The notes: a model not told the origin generated them from the sequence alone. 64,000 bases of DNA from Mycolicibacterium sp. HK-90 (GCF_030486405.1 NZ_CP129613.1:5394001-5458000), one strand, 5' to 3'. Numbered from the stretch's first letter, positions 14,559 to 24,268 are shown. Numbers and translations: made by a program.

Positions 14559-16394
14559 TCATTCGGCACGGCCGCCGAGATGCTTGGCCAGGAACCGGTC
14601 GGCCCGATGGTAGAAGTCAAGGCGGTTCTCGGGTTTGACCAGACCGTGGCCCTCGTTCTCGTACAGCGCGTACTCGTAGTCGACGCCTTGTTCTGCCATG
14701 GCCGCCACGATCTGCTCGGACTCCGCCCGCTTCACCCTCGGATCGTTCTCGCCCTGACCGATCAGGATCGGAATCCGGATCGCGTCGACCCGAGACAGCG
14801 GCGACCGGGACCACAGGAAGTCCGGATCCTCACCGACGCGCTTGTGCCACAGCATGATCAACGGCTTCCAGTACTCGGGAAACGATTCGATCAGCGTGTT
14901 CAGATTCGACGGGCCGACCATCGAGATCGCGCACTTGAACACCTCGGGGGTGAAGGTCGCGCCGACCAGCGCCGCATACCCGCCATAGGAGCCGCCGTAG
15001 ATCGCCACCCGGTCCCGGTCGACGATCCCCTGTCCGACAAGGTGATCGATCGCATCCAGGAGGTCCTCGTGCATCTTGGCGGCCCATTCGCGGTTGCCGG
15101 CGTTGAGGAAATCCTTGCCGTAGCCGCTGGAACCACGGAAGTTCACCTGCACGCACAGGTAACCGCGGTTGGCGAGCCACTGTGCCTCGGGGTCAAGGCC
15201 CCAGCCGACACGAGCCCACGGCCCTCCGTGCACGTCGAGGACGGTGGGCAGATTCTTGCGGTCGACGTCCGGCGGGAACGACAGGTAGCCGTGGATCGTC
15301 AGGCCGTCGCGGGCGGTGTAGCTGAACGGTTCCATCGGCACCAGCGGATAGTCGTTGAGCTCGGGCCGATGGTCGAACAGGAACGTCGCGGTTTGCGAAG
15401 CCCGATCCCAGCGGTAGAACTTCACCGGTCCGGCGTCCTGGTCGAATGCGACGAGCCACGTCGTGTCCTCATGATCGCGGTCGCTGATCATCAGCTCGCC
15501 CGGATGCAGCCGCTCGAGTGCCTCCACGTCACCACGGATCGAGTCGTCGAAGATCCGGTATTCCAGCCGCTCGCCGTACACCGTCACGCCCTGAACTTCT
15601 CTGGTGTCGGGATGGATGATCACATCGTTGATGTCGTAGGTCGGGTCCTCGGCGATCACCTCTGTCGCGCCGGTGTCGATGTCCATCCTGACCAGCCGGC
15701 TGGTGTTCGACCCGACCGAGGACTGCAGATACATCGCCGTGCCGTCCTTCGTAAAACCAACCGGCCCGGTCGATTCCGCGTCCTCCGGCCCAACCTCGAG
15801 CAGAGGCCGCCACGGCGACGTCTCGTCGTCGCGCACCACGATGACCAGGCCGCCGTCGGCGGTCGGTGCCGAGGCGCCCCGTACCTTCAGGTCATCGTCG
15901 ACGACCCAGCTGAGATAACCGGGATTCTCGACCACCTTGCGCAGCTCACCGGTACTCAAGTCCAGGTGATACACATCGTGCAGCTGCGGGTTGTCCTTGT
16001 TGATGGCCACGAGCACGTCGTTGGGAAATCGCTTGCGGTGAGCGAGGAGTCGGCACTGCACACCATCTATCGGCGTCAGGTCGCGCTCCACTCCGGTCTC
16101 CAGATCCACATCGAACAACCGGAAGTTCTCGCTGCCATCCTTGTCCCGGACGTACATGAGGTGGCGATTGTCATGTGCCCAGAAGTAGCCCTGTATCCCG
16201 CGGTCGGTATCGCGGGTGACCGGTTTCTCGGTGCCCGACCCGGCGTCACCGACAAAGACGTTCAACACGCCCTCCAGGGGGGCGACGTAGGACAACCGCG
16301 TGCCGTCCGGCGATATCTGGGCCGCAGCCCGTTCCGGTTGGCCCAGCAGGACCTCGAGCGGGATGAGTTTCACGTCTCCCATGTCACCTGACAT
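14559..16394 (-). CDS. S9-family (prolyl oligopeptidase-type) serine peptidase
   Basis: A 611-residue protein with an N-terminal beta-propeller (repeats such as RLSYVAPLEGVLNVFVGDAG and HLMYVRDKDG) and a C-terminal alpha/beta hydrolase. The catalytic serine is in YGGSYGGYAA (Ser469), the aspartate in GQGENDPRV (Asp551) and the histidine in NEGHGL (His583). Such enzymes cleave short peptides, acylaminoacyl or dipeptidyl. No signal peptide is present, so it is probably cytosolic. The start at 16394 was chosen because AGGGGAG lies nine bases upstream; another ATG occurs seven codons earlier. It is convergent with the methyltransferase gene. Confidence 0.9.
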   Translation of the reverse strand: MSGDMGDVKLIPLEVLLGQPERAAAQISPDGTRLSYVAPLEGVLNVFVGDAGSGTEKPVTRDTDRGIQGYFWAHDNRHLMYVRDKDGSENFRLFDVDLETGVERDLTPIDGVQCRLLAHRKRFPNDVLVAINKDNPQLHDVYHLDLSTGELRKVVENPGYLSWVVDDDLKVRGASAPTADGGLVIVVRDDETSPWRPLLEVGPEDAESTGPVGFTKDGTAMYLQSSVGSNTSRLVRMDIDTGATEVIAEDPTYDINDVIIHPDTREVQGVTVYGERLEYRIFDDSIRGDVEALERLHPGELMISDRDHEDTTWLVAFDQDAGPVKFYRWDRASQTATFLFDHRPELNDYPLVPMEPFSYTARDGLTIHGYLSFPPDVDRKNLPTVLDVHGGPWARVGWGLDPEAQWLANRGYLCVQVNFRGSSGYGKDFLNAGNREWAAKMHEDLLDAIDHLVGQGIVDRDRVAIYGGSYGGYAALVGATFTPEVFKCAISMVGPSNLNTLIESFPEYWKPLIMLWHKRVGEDPDFLWSRSPLSRVDAIRIPILIGQGENDPRVKRAESEQIVAAMAEQGVDYEYALYENEGHGLVKPENRLDFYHRADRFLAKHLGGRAE

Positions 16395-16450
16395 TCCGAC
16401 TCCCCTCTTCGGCACTGCGATCCATCATGCCCACTCGACGGTACTGGCAG

Positions 16451-16996
16451 TCAGAGGCCCAAGGCGGCCATCGCGCCGTCCACCGTCGCCGCGCGCAGTT
16501 GCTCGTAGGGGACATCGGGAAATTGCAGGCAACAGTCCTGCAGACCGCCGAACGCGATCACCGCGCGGGTGGACTGCTCCAGCGTCGGCCGCCTGCCGAA
16601 CACCAGCACACTCAGCCGGGCCCGCCAGGCCAGCATCTTGTCGATCAAGCCGAGATCGGCCAACGTGGTGAGCTCAGAAACCAGCAGCACCAGATCGGCG
16701 CGGTGGCGATGGTGGAAGTCGAAGTAGCCCTCGAGAAGCTCCCGGGGGGTAGGCCGGGCCGCGCCCCGCTTGCGCTCCTGCTCGGCGATGAAGGCCTCAC
16801 CGTCATCGAACAGCGGCTGCACGATGCTGCGCACCAGGTCCTCGCGGGACCGGAAGTGGTAGTACAGCGCGGGTTTGGTGATGCCGAGCCGGTCGGCGAT
16901 GTCCTGCAGGCTGGTGCGCAGCACGCCCTTCTCGGCGAACAATTCGCGCGCCACATCCTGGATGCGCTGCCGGGTATCCAATACGGGCTTGGCCAC
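16451..16996 (-). CDS. TetR-family regulator
   Basis: A 181-residue repressor-type protein. The N-terminal helix-turn-helix reads RIQDVARELFAEKGVLRTSL, then IADRLGITKPALYYHFRSRE at about residues 30-50, the standard TetR arrangement. The C-terminal helices would bind a ligand. It is divergent from a FAD-dependent monooxygenase gene; the 77 bases between starts hold two mirror-image 20-bp sites that fit autoregulation and control of the monooxygenase. Confidence 0.92.
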   Translation of the reverse strand: MAKPVLDTRQRIQDVARELFAEKGVLRTSLQDIADRLGITKPALYYHFRSREDLVRSIVQPLFDDGEAFIAEQERKRGAARPTPRELLEGYFDFHHRHRADLVLLVSELTTLADLGLIDKMLAWRARLSVLVFGRRPTLEQSTRAVIAFGGLQDCCLQFPDVPYEQLRAATVDGAMAALGL

Positions 16997-17009
16997 GTAG
17001 CTACCCTAA

Positions 17010-17065
17010 CTTACTTAACGGGCGGTAAGCTGACGAACACGAGCACTTACCGACCGTTAAGTAAG
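17010..17065. promoter_or_regulatory. Paired inverted operator for the TetR/monooxygenase pair
   Basis: CTTACTTAACGGGCGGTAAG (17010-17029) is mirrored by CTTACCGACCGTTAAGTAAG (17046-17065), 19 of 20 bases matching in inverted orientation, 16 bases apart. Each arm contains an imperfect CTTAACGG-GCGGTAAG palindrome, so each can hold a TetR dimer. The right arm ends directly at the monooxygenase ribosome binding site (AAGGGGG). Confidence 0.75.
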
Positions 17066-17073
17066 GGGGCAAC

Positions 17074-18279
17074 GTGAAGGTACTCATCTCCGGCGCCAGC
17101 ATCGCCGGACCGGTACTGGCCTACTGGCTGTCTCGCCACGGATTCGAGGTCACCGTGGTCGAACGCTCACCTACGCTGCGCAAGACCGGTGGCCACGCCG
17201 TCGACCTGTTCCGGCCCGCCATGGAGATCTCCGAACGCATGGGCGTGCTCTCCGATATCGAGGCACATGCCACCGGCACCACCCGGATGATCGTCCACCG
17301 CCCCGGCACGTCCCGGCCCGCCCAGCTGGACTACCTCAAGATCATCGGGGCCATGTCCGACCGGCACGTCGAGATCATGCGTGACGACCTCAGCGAGATC
17401 TACTTCAACGCGGGCCGTGACGATGTCGAGTATGTCTTCGGCGACACCATCACCTCGATCTCGCCCGACGGCGACGTGACCTTCGAGCACAACGCATCCC
17501 GGCGCTTCGATGTGGTGGTGGGAGCCGACGGGCTGCACTCCGGGGTGCGTCGACTGACGTTCGGCGACAATGTGTCCGAGAACTTCCTCGGTGGATACCT
17601 CTCGGTGGTCTCGGTGCCGAAAGACCTTGCCCGTGACGGCGAGATGACCGGCTACTTCAAGCCCGGACACATGGCGGGGATCTACACCGCAGACCATCTC
17701 GACGACGCCCGCGCGGTGTTCATCTTCCGGCCGAACCATCCGCTGGACTACGACTACCGCGACGTCGAACGCCAGAAGGCGCAACTGCGCGCCGCGTTCG
17801 CGCACATGGGTGCGGAGGTGGACCGTTGGCTCGACGAGGTACCGCGGACGCCGACCTTCTACTTCGACGCCATCACCCAGCTGGAGATGCCCACCTGGTC
17901 ACAGGGCCGGGTGACCCTGGTCGGGGATGCGGGCTATTGCCCCGGGCCCGCCGTCGGCGGCAGCACCAGTCTCGCGGTGTACGGCGCCTACGTCCTGGCC
18001 GCCGAGATGGTGCGGGCGGGTGACGATTACGCCGCGGCGTTCGCGGCCTATGAGCGCATCATGCTCGCGCCGGTCCAAGGCAGCCGAAAGCTGGCCCGGG
18101 TCAACGCGAAAACCGTGGTGCCCATGAGCGGCTTGGGGATCCGCGCCCTGGTGGGCGCCGGCCGGGTGATCTCGCTGCTGCCACTGGGCGTGGTTCAGTC
18201 GCTGGCCCGGCTGAACACCAAAGGCATGCGGCTCTACGACACCATGCCGCTCCCGACGTGGCCGGCCACGCTTCCCTGA
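17074..18279 (+). CDS. FAD-dependent aromatic-ring-type monooxygenase
   Basis: A 401-residue flavoprotein of the PHBH superfamily, which hydroxylates aromatic or polyketide compounds with NAD(P)H and oxygen. The FAD-binding beta-alpha-beta unit is KVLISGASIAGPVLAYWLSR at residues 2-21; DGLHSG is the mid-chain DG motif and VGDAGYCPGPAVGGST (from about 284) the second FAD motif. It resembles the TetX/rifampicin-monooxygenase type but no drug can be named. It starts with GTG after AAGGGGG. The divergent TetR gene and mirrored operator indicate induction by a small molecule, possibly its substrate. Confidence 0.9.
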   Translation: MKVLISGASIAGPVLAYWLSRHGFEVTVVERSPTLRKTGGHAVDLFRPAMEISERMGVLSDIEAHATGTTRMIVHRPGTSRPAQLDYLKIIGAMSDRHVEIMRDDLSEIYFNAGRDDVEYVFGDTITSISPDGDVTFEHNASRRFDVVVGADGLHSGVRRLTFGDNVSENFLGGYLSVVSVPKDLARDGEMTGYFKPGHMAGIYTADHLDDARAVFIFRPNHPLDYDYRDVERQKAQLRAAFAHMGAEVDRWLDEVPRTPTFYFDAITQLEMPTWSQGRVTLVGDAGYCPGPAVGGSTSLAVYGAYVLAAEMVRAGDDYAAAFAAYERIMLAPVQGSRKLARVNAKTVVPMSGLGIRALVGAGRVISLLPLGVVQSLARLNTKGMRLYDTMPLPTWPATLP

Positions 18280-18311
18280 TCAGAACGCACCGGCGGGCGT
18301 AGCGTGGCCGC

Positions 18312-18734
18312 ATGGGCGAACTTTCCGAGGATGTGATCGCTTTTCTGTCCGAAGGCACCCGCACTGCCGTGCTGAGCTGGGTGGCAGCCGACGGCCGACC
18401 GTTGTCGGCGCCCGTGTGGTTTGTGGTCGACGACGGCGAACTCGTCTTCAACACCGGTAAGGAAACCGCCAAGGGCCGGGCACTGGCCCGGGATCCGCGG
18501 GTGGTGCTGTGTATCCATGACGACACCCCGCCGTTCTCCTTCGTCCAGGTGCAGGGCGTCGCCGCAGTCGGCGAGGGTCCCGATGAATTGCTTGGCACGG
18601 CCACCCGCATAGGCGGCCGCTACATGGGTGCCGAGCGCGCCGAGGAGTTCGGCCGGCGCAACGGCGTACCGGGAGAGCTCGTGGTCCGGGTCAAGCCGAC
18701 GAAAGTCCATGCCGCCTTCGACGTGGCGGATTGA
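18312..18734 (+). CDS. PPOX-class F420-dependent (FDOR) protein
   Basis: A 140-residue split-barrel protein of the type that binds F420 or FMN in actinobacteria. The sequence runs DVIAFLSEGTRTAVLSWVAA, PLSAPVWFVVDDGELVFNT, then ETAKGRALARDPRVVLCI, a typical FDOR-B order of strands and cofactor-binding Lys/Arg loop. It is cytosolic and its substrate is unknown. The start at 18312 lies 33 bases after the monooxygenase stop and a second FDOR gene follows by eight bases, so the three probably form one transcript. Confidence 0.85.
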   Translation: MGELSEDVIAFLSEGTRTAVLSWVAADGRPLSAPVWFVVDDGELVFNTGKETAKGRALARDPRVVLCIHDDTPPFSFVQVQGVAAVGEGPDELLGTATRIGGRYMGAERAEEFGRRNGVPGELVVRVKPTKVHAAFDVAD

Positions 18735-18742
18735 GGAGAGCC

Positions 18743-19189
18743 ATGGCCGAGGTTTCCGCATTCGCCGACATGCTGTCCCGCGACCAGGGGCTCTGTGTGC
18801 TGAGCACCCTGCGCGGTGATGGCAGCATCCAATCCTCGGTGGTGAACGCCGGGGTGATGGCACACCCGCGCACCGCCGACCCGGTCGTCGCCCTCGTCGC
18901 CATCGGTGGGAGCCGCAAGCTGCAGCACCTGCGCGCCGACCCCCGGGCGACCGTCGTCGCCCGCGCGGGCTGGCAATGGGTGACGGTCGAGGGCACCACC
19001 GAGATCATCGGACCCGACGATCCCGATCCCGGCACCGACGCCGAGGCACTGCGCCTGCTGCTGCGCGCCGTCTTCGAGGCCGCCGGCGGCACTCACGACG
19101 ACTGGGACACCTACGACCGCGTCATGCGCGAAGAGCGTCGCGCCGCGGTGCTGATCTCCCCCACCCGGGTGTACACGAACCCGGGCTGA
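18743..19189 (+). CDS. Second PPOX-class F420-dependent (FDOR) protein
   Basis: A 148-residue paralogue-type protein of the preceding gene. MAEVSAFADMLSRDQGLCVLS is followed by IQSSVVNAGVMAHPRT, GSRKLQHLRADPRATVVA and WVTVEGTTEII, the strand order of the FDOR fold with a Lys/Arg-containing cofactor loop. The ATG at 18743 follows GAGGAGA at the right distance, so it was preferred to one four codons earlier. A strong hairpin terminator follows. The tandem arrangement with the monooxygenase suggests linked redox steps, which is inference. Confidence 0.85.
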   Translation: MAEVSAFADMLSRDQGLCVLSTLRGDGSIQSSVVNAGVMAHPRTADPVVALVAIGGSRKLQHLRADPRATVVARAGWQWVTVEGTTEIIGPDDPDPGTDAEALRLLLRAVFEAAGGTHDDWDTYDRVMREERRAAVLISPTRVYTNPG

Positions 19190-19205
19190 CCGGCCCGACG
19201 CACGC

Positions 19206-19235
19206 AAAAGCCCCCGACTCGCGCCGGGGGCTTTT
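19206..19235. terminator. Bidirectional intrinsic terminator
   Basis: AAAAGCCCCC, a ten-base loop, then GGGGGCTTTT: a perfect 10-bp stem ending in four T residues on either strand. It lies between the convergent FDOR and fadB genes and can stop transcription from both sides. Confidence 0.9.
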
Positions 19236-19247
19236 GACGTTTGGTAC

Positions 19248-21395
19248 TTAGGCCTCGAGTGAGGCCGGCGGCAGGAAGCGGTCGCCGTAGCGGGCGGCCA
19301 GTTCCTTGGCCCGGGCCACGAAGGCCTCCTTGCCGACACCGAGCTCACCCTGGTAGCCGACGATGAACTGCGCCGAACCACCGGTGTACGGCGGGAAACC
19401 GATACCCATGATCGAGCCGATGTTCGCGTCAGCGGTCGAGGTCAGCACGCCCTCGTCGATGCACTTCTGGGTCTCCAGCGCCTCGGCGAACAGCATGCGG
19501 TCGATCATGTCCTGCAGCGGGATCGAGGAGGTTCCGGAGTTGAAGGTCTCCCGCAGGCCCGGCCACAGACCGGTGCGCTTGCCGTCGACGTACTCGTAGA
19601 AGCCGGCACCCTTCAGACGCGACGGGCGACCGATCTCGATCATCTTCTCCACGACGGCCTCTGCCGGGTGCGGCACGTGGGTGCCACCGGCAGCCTCGAC
19701 ACCCTCACGGGTGGCGACGGCGATCTTGTGCATGAGCTCCAGGTTCAGCTCATCGCTCAGCTGCAGCGGCGCCGCCGGGTAACCGGCCTGCGAACCCGCC
19801 TGCTCGATCGACGCGGGCTCGACGCCCTCGCCCAGCATGGCCAGCGCCTCGTTGACGAAGGTGCCGATCACGCGCGAGGTGAAGAAGCCGCGGCTGTCGT
19901 TGACCACGATCGGGGTCTTCTTGATGGCCAGCGTGTAGTCGAACACCCGGGCCAGCGCCTCGTCAGAGGTCTTCTCGCCCTTGATGATCTCCACCAGCGG
20001 CATCTTGTCGACCGGCGAGAAGAAGTGGATACCGATGAAGTCCTCCTGGCGCTTCACGCCGGTCGCCAGACCGGTGATCGGCAGCGTGGAGGTGTTCGAG
20101 CCGAGCAGCGCGTTGGGCTCGACGATGTCCTCGATCTCCTGGAACACCTTGTGCTTGAGTTCCTGGTTCTCGAACACGGCCTCGATCACGAAGTCGACGC
20201 CCTTGAGATCCTGCGGATCGGCGGTCGGGGTGATCTTGGCGAGCAACGCCGCGCTCTTCTCCTCGGTGGTCTTGCCACGCTTGAGCGCCTTGGCCTCAAG
20301 GCCCTCCGAGTACGCCTTACCCTTCTGGGCGGCCTCGATGGTGACGTCCTTGAGCACGACGTCGTAGCCGGCCTTGGCCGACACGTAGGCGATACCGGCG
20401 CCCATCATGCCCGCGCCCAGCACACCGATCTTCTTGATCTCCTGCTTGGCGATGCCCTCGGGACGCGATGCGCCGCCGTTGATGGCCTGCAGGTCCAGGA
20501 AGAACGCCTGAATCATGTTCTTGGCGGTCTGGCCGGTGACCAGCGAGACGAAGTAACGGCTCTCGATGCGGCTGGCGGTGTCGAAATCGACCTGCGCACC
20601 CTCGACAGCGGCGTCCAGGATGGCTCGCGGTGCCGGCATCGGGGCGCCCTTGAGCTGCTTCTTCAGCAGCGCCGGGAAGGACGGCAGGATCGCGGCAAGC
20701 GCCGGGCTGGACGGGGTGCCACCGGGGATCTTGTAGCCCTTGACATCCCACGGCTGGGTGTGAGCCTCGGGGTTGGCCTTGATCCATGCCTTGGCAGCCG
20801 GGACCAGTTCCTCGACGCTGCCGACCAATTCGTCGACCAGGCCGGTCTCCTTGGCCTTGGCCGGGTTGAACCGGGTGCCCTGCGAGAGGACCTCCATGAA
20901 GGCCTTCTGGATACCGAACATGCGCACGGTGCGTGCGACGCCGCCACCACCGGGCAGCAGACCCAGGGTGACCTCGGGCAGGCCGATCTGGCTGCCCTTC
21001 ACGTCGGCGGCGATGCGGTGGTTGGTGGCCAGCGCGATCTCCAGGCCGCCACCGAGTGCGGCGCCGTTGATGGCGGCCACGACGGGCTTGGGCAGGGTCT
21101 CCAGCTTGCGCAGGTCAGCCTTGATGGTCTCGACCATCTCGAACGCCTCGGCGGCGTCGTCAGGCCCGATGTTCATCATGCCCTTGAGGTCGCCACCGGC
21201 GAAGAAGGTCTTCTTCGCACTGGTGATGACCACGCCGGTGATCGAATCCTGCTCAGCTACAAGCTTTTCCACGGCATTGTGCATGGATTCCTTGTAGTGC
21301 TCGTTCATCACGTTGGCCGAACCGGTCGGGTCGTCCAGCGTCAGGGTGACGATGCCGTCGGCATCCTTGTCCCACTGAATGGTGTTCTCAGCCAT
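19248..21395 (-). CDS. fadB: Fatty-acid beta-oxidation multifunctional protein, 3-hydroxyacyl-CoA dehydrogenase/enoyl-CoA hydratase
   Basis: A 715-residue alpha subunit of the trifunctional complex. The N-terminal crotonase domain has the oxyanion-hole segment [14 protein letters not shown] and [14 protein letters not shown]; the hydratase glutamates lie in this region and in [14 protein letters not shown]. The dehydrogenase domain begins [20 protein letters not shown], with the catalytic His in [12 protein letters not shown]. It acts on acyl-CoAs in the cytosol together with the thiolase encoded just upstream. The M. tuberculosis homologue is Rv0860, also paired with fadA (Rv0859). It starts 15 bases after the fadA stop, so the two form an operon. 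Confidence 0.95.
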   Translation of the reverse strand: MAENTIQWDKDADGIVTLTLDDPTGSANVMNEHYKESMHNAVEKLVAEQDSITGVVITSAKKTFFAGGDLKGMMNIGPDDAAEAFEMVETIKADLRKLETLPKPVVAAINGAALGGGLEIALATNHRIAADVKGSQIGLPEVTLGLLPGGGGVARTVRMFGIQKAFMEVLSQGTRFNPAKAKETGLVDELVGSVEELVPAAKAWIKANPEAHTQPWDVKGYKIPGGTPSSPALAAILPSFPALLKKQLKGAPMPAPRAILDAAVEGAQVDFDTASRIESRYFVSLVTGQTAKNMIQAFFLDLQAINGGASRPEGIAKQEIKKIGVLGAGMMGAGIAYVSAKAGYDVVLKDVTIEAAQKGKAYSEGLEAKALKRGKTTEEKSAALLAKITPTADPQDLKGVDFVIEAVFENQELKHKVFQEIEDIVEPNALLGSNTSTLPITGLATGVKRQEDFIGIHFFSPVDKMPLVEIIKGEKTSDEALARVFDYTLAIKKTPIVVNDSRGFFTSRVIGTFVNEALAMLGEGVEPASIEQAGSQAGYPAAPLQLSDELNLELMHKIAVATREGVEAAGGTHVPHPAEAVVEKMIEIGRPSRLKGAGFYEYVDGKRTGLWPGLRETFNSGTSSIPLQDMIDRMLFAEALETQKCIDEGVLTSTADANIGSIMGIGFPPYTGGSAQFIVGYQGELGVGKEAFVARAKELAARYGDRFLPPASLEA

Positions 21396-21410
21396 TGTTG
21401 TTCAGCCCTC

Positions 21411-22622
21411 TCAGACGCGCTCGATGATGGTGGCCACGCCCATGCCGCCGCCGATACACAGCGTGATCAGGGCACGCCGAGCGCCACGACGCTCGAGCTC
21501 GTCGACCATGGTTCCGGTGATCATGGCGCCGGTGGCGCCCAGCGGGTGGCCCATCGCGATGGCGCCACCGTTGACGTTGAGCTTCTCGTCCGGGATGTTC
21601 AGGTCCTTCTGGAACTTCAGCACCACCGACGCGAAGGCCTCGTTGAGCTCGAACAGGTCGATGTCATCGACGGTCAGGCCGGCCCGGTCCAGCACCTTCT
21701 GGGTGGCCGGGGTGGGGCCGGTGAGCATGATGACCGGGTCGGCACCGCTGGTGGCGGTGGCCACGATGCGGGCACGCGGGGTCAGGCCCTGCGACTGGCC
21801 GGCGGCCTCGCTACCGATCAGCAGCAGGCCGGCGCCGTCGACGATGCCCGAGCTGTTGCCACCGGTGTGGACGTGGTTGATCTTCTCGACGTAGTGGTAC
21901 TTCTGCAGCGCCACGTCGTCGAAGCCGCCCATCGCGCCCAGACCCTCGAACGCGGACTTCAGCTTGCCCAGGTCGGCCGCGGTCGTGCCGGGACGCATGT
22001 GCTCGTCGTGGTCCAGGACGACGAGACCGTTCTGGTCCTTGACCGGGATGACCGACTTGGCGAAGTAGCCGCCGGACCAGGCCGCCGCGGCGCGCTCCTG
22101 CGACCGCGCCGCGTAGGCGTCGACGTCGTCGCGGGAGAAGCCCTCGATGGTGGCGATCAGGTCGGCGCCGATGCCCTGCGGGACGAAGCCGATGCGGTAG
22201 TTGGTCTCCGGGTCAGAGGCCCAGGCGCCGCCGTCGGAGCCCATCGGAACGCGGCTCATCGACTCGACACCACCGGCCAGCACCAGGTCGTCCCAGCCGG
22301 AGCGGACCTTCTGCGCGGCCAGGTTGACGGCCTCCAGGCCCGAGGCGCAGAAGCGGTTGAGCTGGAAACCACCGGTGGTCTCGGGCAGCTTGGCCACCAG
22401 GCCGGCGGTGCGGGCGATGTCACCACCCTGGTCGCCGACCGGGGACACCACGCCCAGGATGACGTCGCTGATCAACGTCTCGTCCAGATCGGGGTAACGG
22501 CTGCGGATCTCCTCGATCAGGCCGACAACCAAGTTGACCGGCTTGATCTCGTTGAGGGCGCCGTTGCGCTGCTTGCCACGCGGCGTGCGGATCGCCTCGT
22601 AGATGAAGGCTTCTTCGGACAT
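21411..22622 (-). CDS. fadA: Acetyl-CoA acyltransferase (thiolase), beta subunit of trifunctional complex
   Basis: A 403-residue thiolase. The acyl-carrying cysteine is Cys92 in [12 protein letters not shown], the general-base histidine is His359 in [11 protein letters not shown], and the second cysteine is Cys389 in LCIGGGMG, so all catalytic residues are present. It cleaves 3-ketoacyl-CoA with CoA in the last step of beta-oxidation and should assemble with FadB. It is the first gene of the fadAB operon. An extended -10 box (TGCTATTCT) and a CCCAAC/GTTGGG palindrome lie 75-105 bases upstream. Confidence 0.95.
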   Translation of the reverse strand: MSEEAFIYEAIRTPRGKQRNGALNEIKPVNLVVGLIEEIRSRYPDLDETLISDVILGVVSPVGDQGGDIARTAGLVAKLPETTGGFQLNRFCASGLEAVNLAAQKVRSGWDDLVLAGGVESMSRVPMGSDGGAWASDPETNYRIGFVPQGIGADLIATIEGFSRDDVDAYAARSQERAAAAWSGGYFAKSVIPVKDQNGLVVLDHDEHMRPGTTAADLGKLKSAFEGLGAMGGFDDVALQKYHYVEKINHVHTGGNSSGIVDGAGLLLIGSEAAGQSQGLTPRARIVATATSGADPVIMLTGPTPATQKVLDRAGLTVDDIDLFELNEAFASVVLKFQKDLNIPDEKLNVNGGAIAMGHPLGATGAMITGTMVDELERRGARRALITLCIGGGMGVATIIERV

Positions 22623-22693
22623 GTCTTAGCTCCAGGTCCTGTTGAGGTTGGGTTGTGGGTTAGCCCACCGATGTGGGCAGTCCTCTGCCCCGG

Positions 22694-22726
22694 AGAATAG
22701 CAGCCTCTCCCAACCCGTTGGTTGGG
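22694..22726 (-). promoter_or_regulatory. fadAB promoter with overlapping palindrome
   Basis: On the minus strand TGCTATTCT is an extended -10 box (TATTCT at 22694-22699). Immediately upstream, over the -35 region, CCCAAC-N6-GTTGGG (22709-22726) forms an inverted repeat. The position suits a regulator of fatty-acid degradation; which protein binds is unknown. Confidence 0.45.
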
Positions 22727-22810
22727 CCTGTGCTCAGCATCTCCTTGCACACAGATCGACTCTGCGGCCAGGGACTACTTCACCCGCACTTTTCCACCCT
22801 CACCGCAGCG

Positions 22811-23128
22811 TCAAACGCCTTTCAACACCGTCCAGTGTTTGGTGAAGCGCTCCGATGGTTCGCCGAGCCGCACCGGGGTGGGCACCGGGAGCGGCAGCAG
22901 CGGAGCCAACACGGGCAGCCACCGCCGCTCCTTGAGCTGAAGTTCCGGCGTTGAGTCCATGTGCTGCATTCGCACGGCCAACTCGTCCCCGAGGCGCCAC
23001 ACCTGGTTGCCCCAGCCACCGGCCACCTCGCGGATCGTCAACCCGGCCAGGTCGGGATGCTGCTCCCGCAGCAGTTCGCGGACCAGGTCTGCGGTGATCT
23101 CGGCTCGGTCTCGGCCATCTGAAGTCAC
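22811..23128 (-). pseudogene. Truncated aminoglycoside-phosphotransferase-family gene (N-terminal lobe only)
   Basis: The 105-residue product starts at a GTG and reads like the first third of an APH-family small-molecule kinase: ITADLVRELLREQHPDL, then GGWGNQVWRLGDELAVRMQH and RRWLPVLAPLLPLPVPTPVR, the N-lobe with its nucleotide-binding strand and lysine/arginine region. Full proteins have about 290-300 residues with a C-lobe containing HxDxxxxN; none of that is encoded before the stop or in the roughly 190 bases that separate it from fadA. It is therefore a remnant and almost certainly inactive as a kinase. The downstream gene order (fadAB) is conserved, so a deletion next to the fadA promoter is likely. 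Confidence 0.7.
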
Positions 23129-23161
23129 TGTAGACAGCAGGTGGCCATTCCTCGCCGGCCG

Positions 23162-24268
23162 TCAGGCCGAGCGGGGCTCCTCGATCGCCATCAACGTCGG
23201 ATAGTCGGTGTAACCGACCGGACCGGGCGCATAGAAGGTCGACATGTCGGGCTCGTTGAGCTCGGCGCCCAGGACCAGCCGGTCGATCAGGTCCGGGTTG
23301 GCCAGGTATGCCCGCCCGACCGCGGCCGCGCTGATCGCACCCCACTGGATGTAGCCCTCCAGTTGAGCGAAGTCGGTGCCGGTGGCGCGGCCGGTGTTGA
23401 GCACGAACGTGCCCGACCACAGCGCACGGATGACCCCGAACGTGTGCTCGGCCGGGTCGATGAGCACGTGCAAGTAGGCCAGGTCGAGCGGCGCGATGCG
23501 CTCCAACAACGCCTCGTAGGTGCCGACGGTGTCGTCCTCCCGCATGCCGCCGGCGGTGTTCCCGGGCGAGATGCGCAGCCCGACCCGGCCCGCGCCGATC
23601 TCGTCGACGACGGCCTCGACCACCTCGGCGGTCAGCCGGGCCCGGTTCTCCGGCGAACCGCCGTAGGCATCCGTGCGCTGGTTGACCACATCGGAGGCGA
23701 ACTGGTGCAGCAGGTAGCCGTTGGCCCCGTGGATCTCGACGCCGTCCATGCCGGCATCGATCGCGCGACGCGCGGCGGCCCGGAACTGTTCGACGATGGC
23801 CGGGACCTCGGCGGTGTCGAGTGCACGCGGCGTCTGCAGCGGCTTCTTGCCGGTGGGCGTGTGGGCGACCACATCGGCCGCGATCGCCGAGGGCGCGACG
23901 GACTCGAACCCACTGATCTCGGGATGTGCCATGCGGCCGACGTGCCACAGCTGGACGAACATCTTGCCGCCCGCGGCGTGCACTGAGTCGGCGATGTCGG
24001 CCCAGCCGTGCTGATGGCGGTCGGTGTAGAGGCCCGGGGTGTTCAGGTAGGCGCCGTTGGCGGTCTCGGCGACGGCCGTGGCCTCACTGATGATCAGGCC
24101 CGCACCGGCGCGCTGCGTGTAGTACTGCGCGGCCAGCGGTGACGGGGTGCCGTCGGCATCGGCGCGCGAACGCGTCAGCGGTGCCATGAACAGCCGGTTG
24201 GTTGCGACGGTGTCACCGACCTGGATCGGCTGCAGCAGCGCGGCGTCGGCGTTCAGTTTCTGGGTCAC
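23162..24268 (-). CDS. Old Yellow Enzyme family alkene reductase
   Basis: A 368-residue FMN TIM-barrel enzyme that reduces activated C=C bonds or nitro compounds with NAD(P)H. Recognisable elements are NRLFMAPLTRSRA near residue 25, QLWHVGRMAHPEI near 105, the catalytic region DGVEIHGANGYLLHQF near 180 and DVVNQRTDAYGGSPENRAR near 200. It resembles the XenB/NemA group. The start is a GTG at 24268, 135 bases from the divergent dapC gene. It lies 34 bases upstream of the truncated phosphotransferase on the same strand. Confidence 0.93.
   Translation of the reverse strand: MTQKLNADAALLQPIQVGDTVATNRLFMAPLTRSRADADGTPSPLAAQYYTQRAGAGLIISEATAVAETANGAYLNTPGLYTDRHQHGWADIADSVHAAGGKMFVQLWHVGRMAHPEISGFESVAPSAIAADVVAHTPTGKKPLQTPRALDTAEVPAIVEQFRAAARRAIDAGMDGVEIHGANGYLLHQFASDVVNQRTDAYGGSPENRARLTAEVVEAVVDEIGAGRVGLRISPGNTAGGMREDDTVGTYEALLERIAPLDLAYLHVLIDPAEHTFGVIRALWSGTFVLNTGRATGTDFAQLEGYIQWGAISAAAVGRAYLANPDLIDRLVLGAELNEPDMSTFYAPGPVGYTDYPTLMAIEEPRSA

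Noticed and set aside
14580..16391. A 603-codon open frame opposite the S9 peptidase
   Set aside because: It mirrors the peptidase frame, has Arg/Val/Gly-rich low-information sequence and no recognisable domain, while the opposite strand has an intact catalytic triad.
19668..22700. A 1010-codon open frame antisense to fadB and fadA
   Set aside because: The composition is an antisense shadow of two highly expressed, GC-rich genes; no family motif, signal or ribosome binding site is present.
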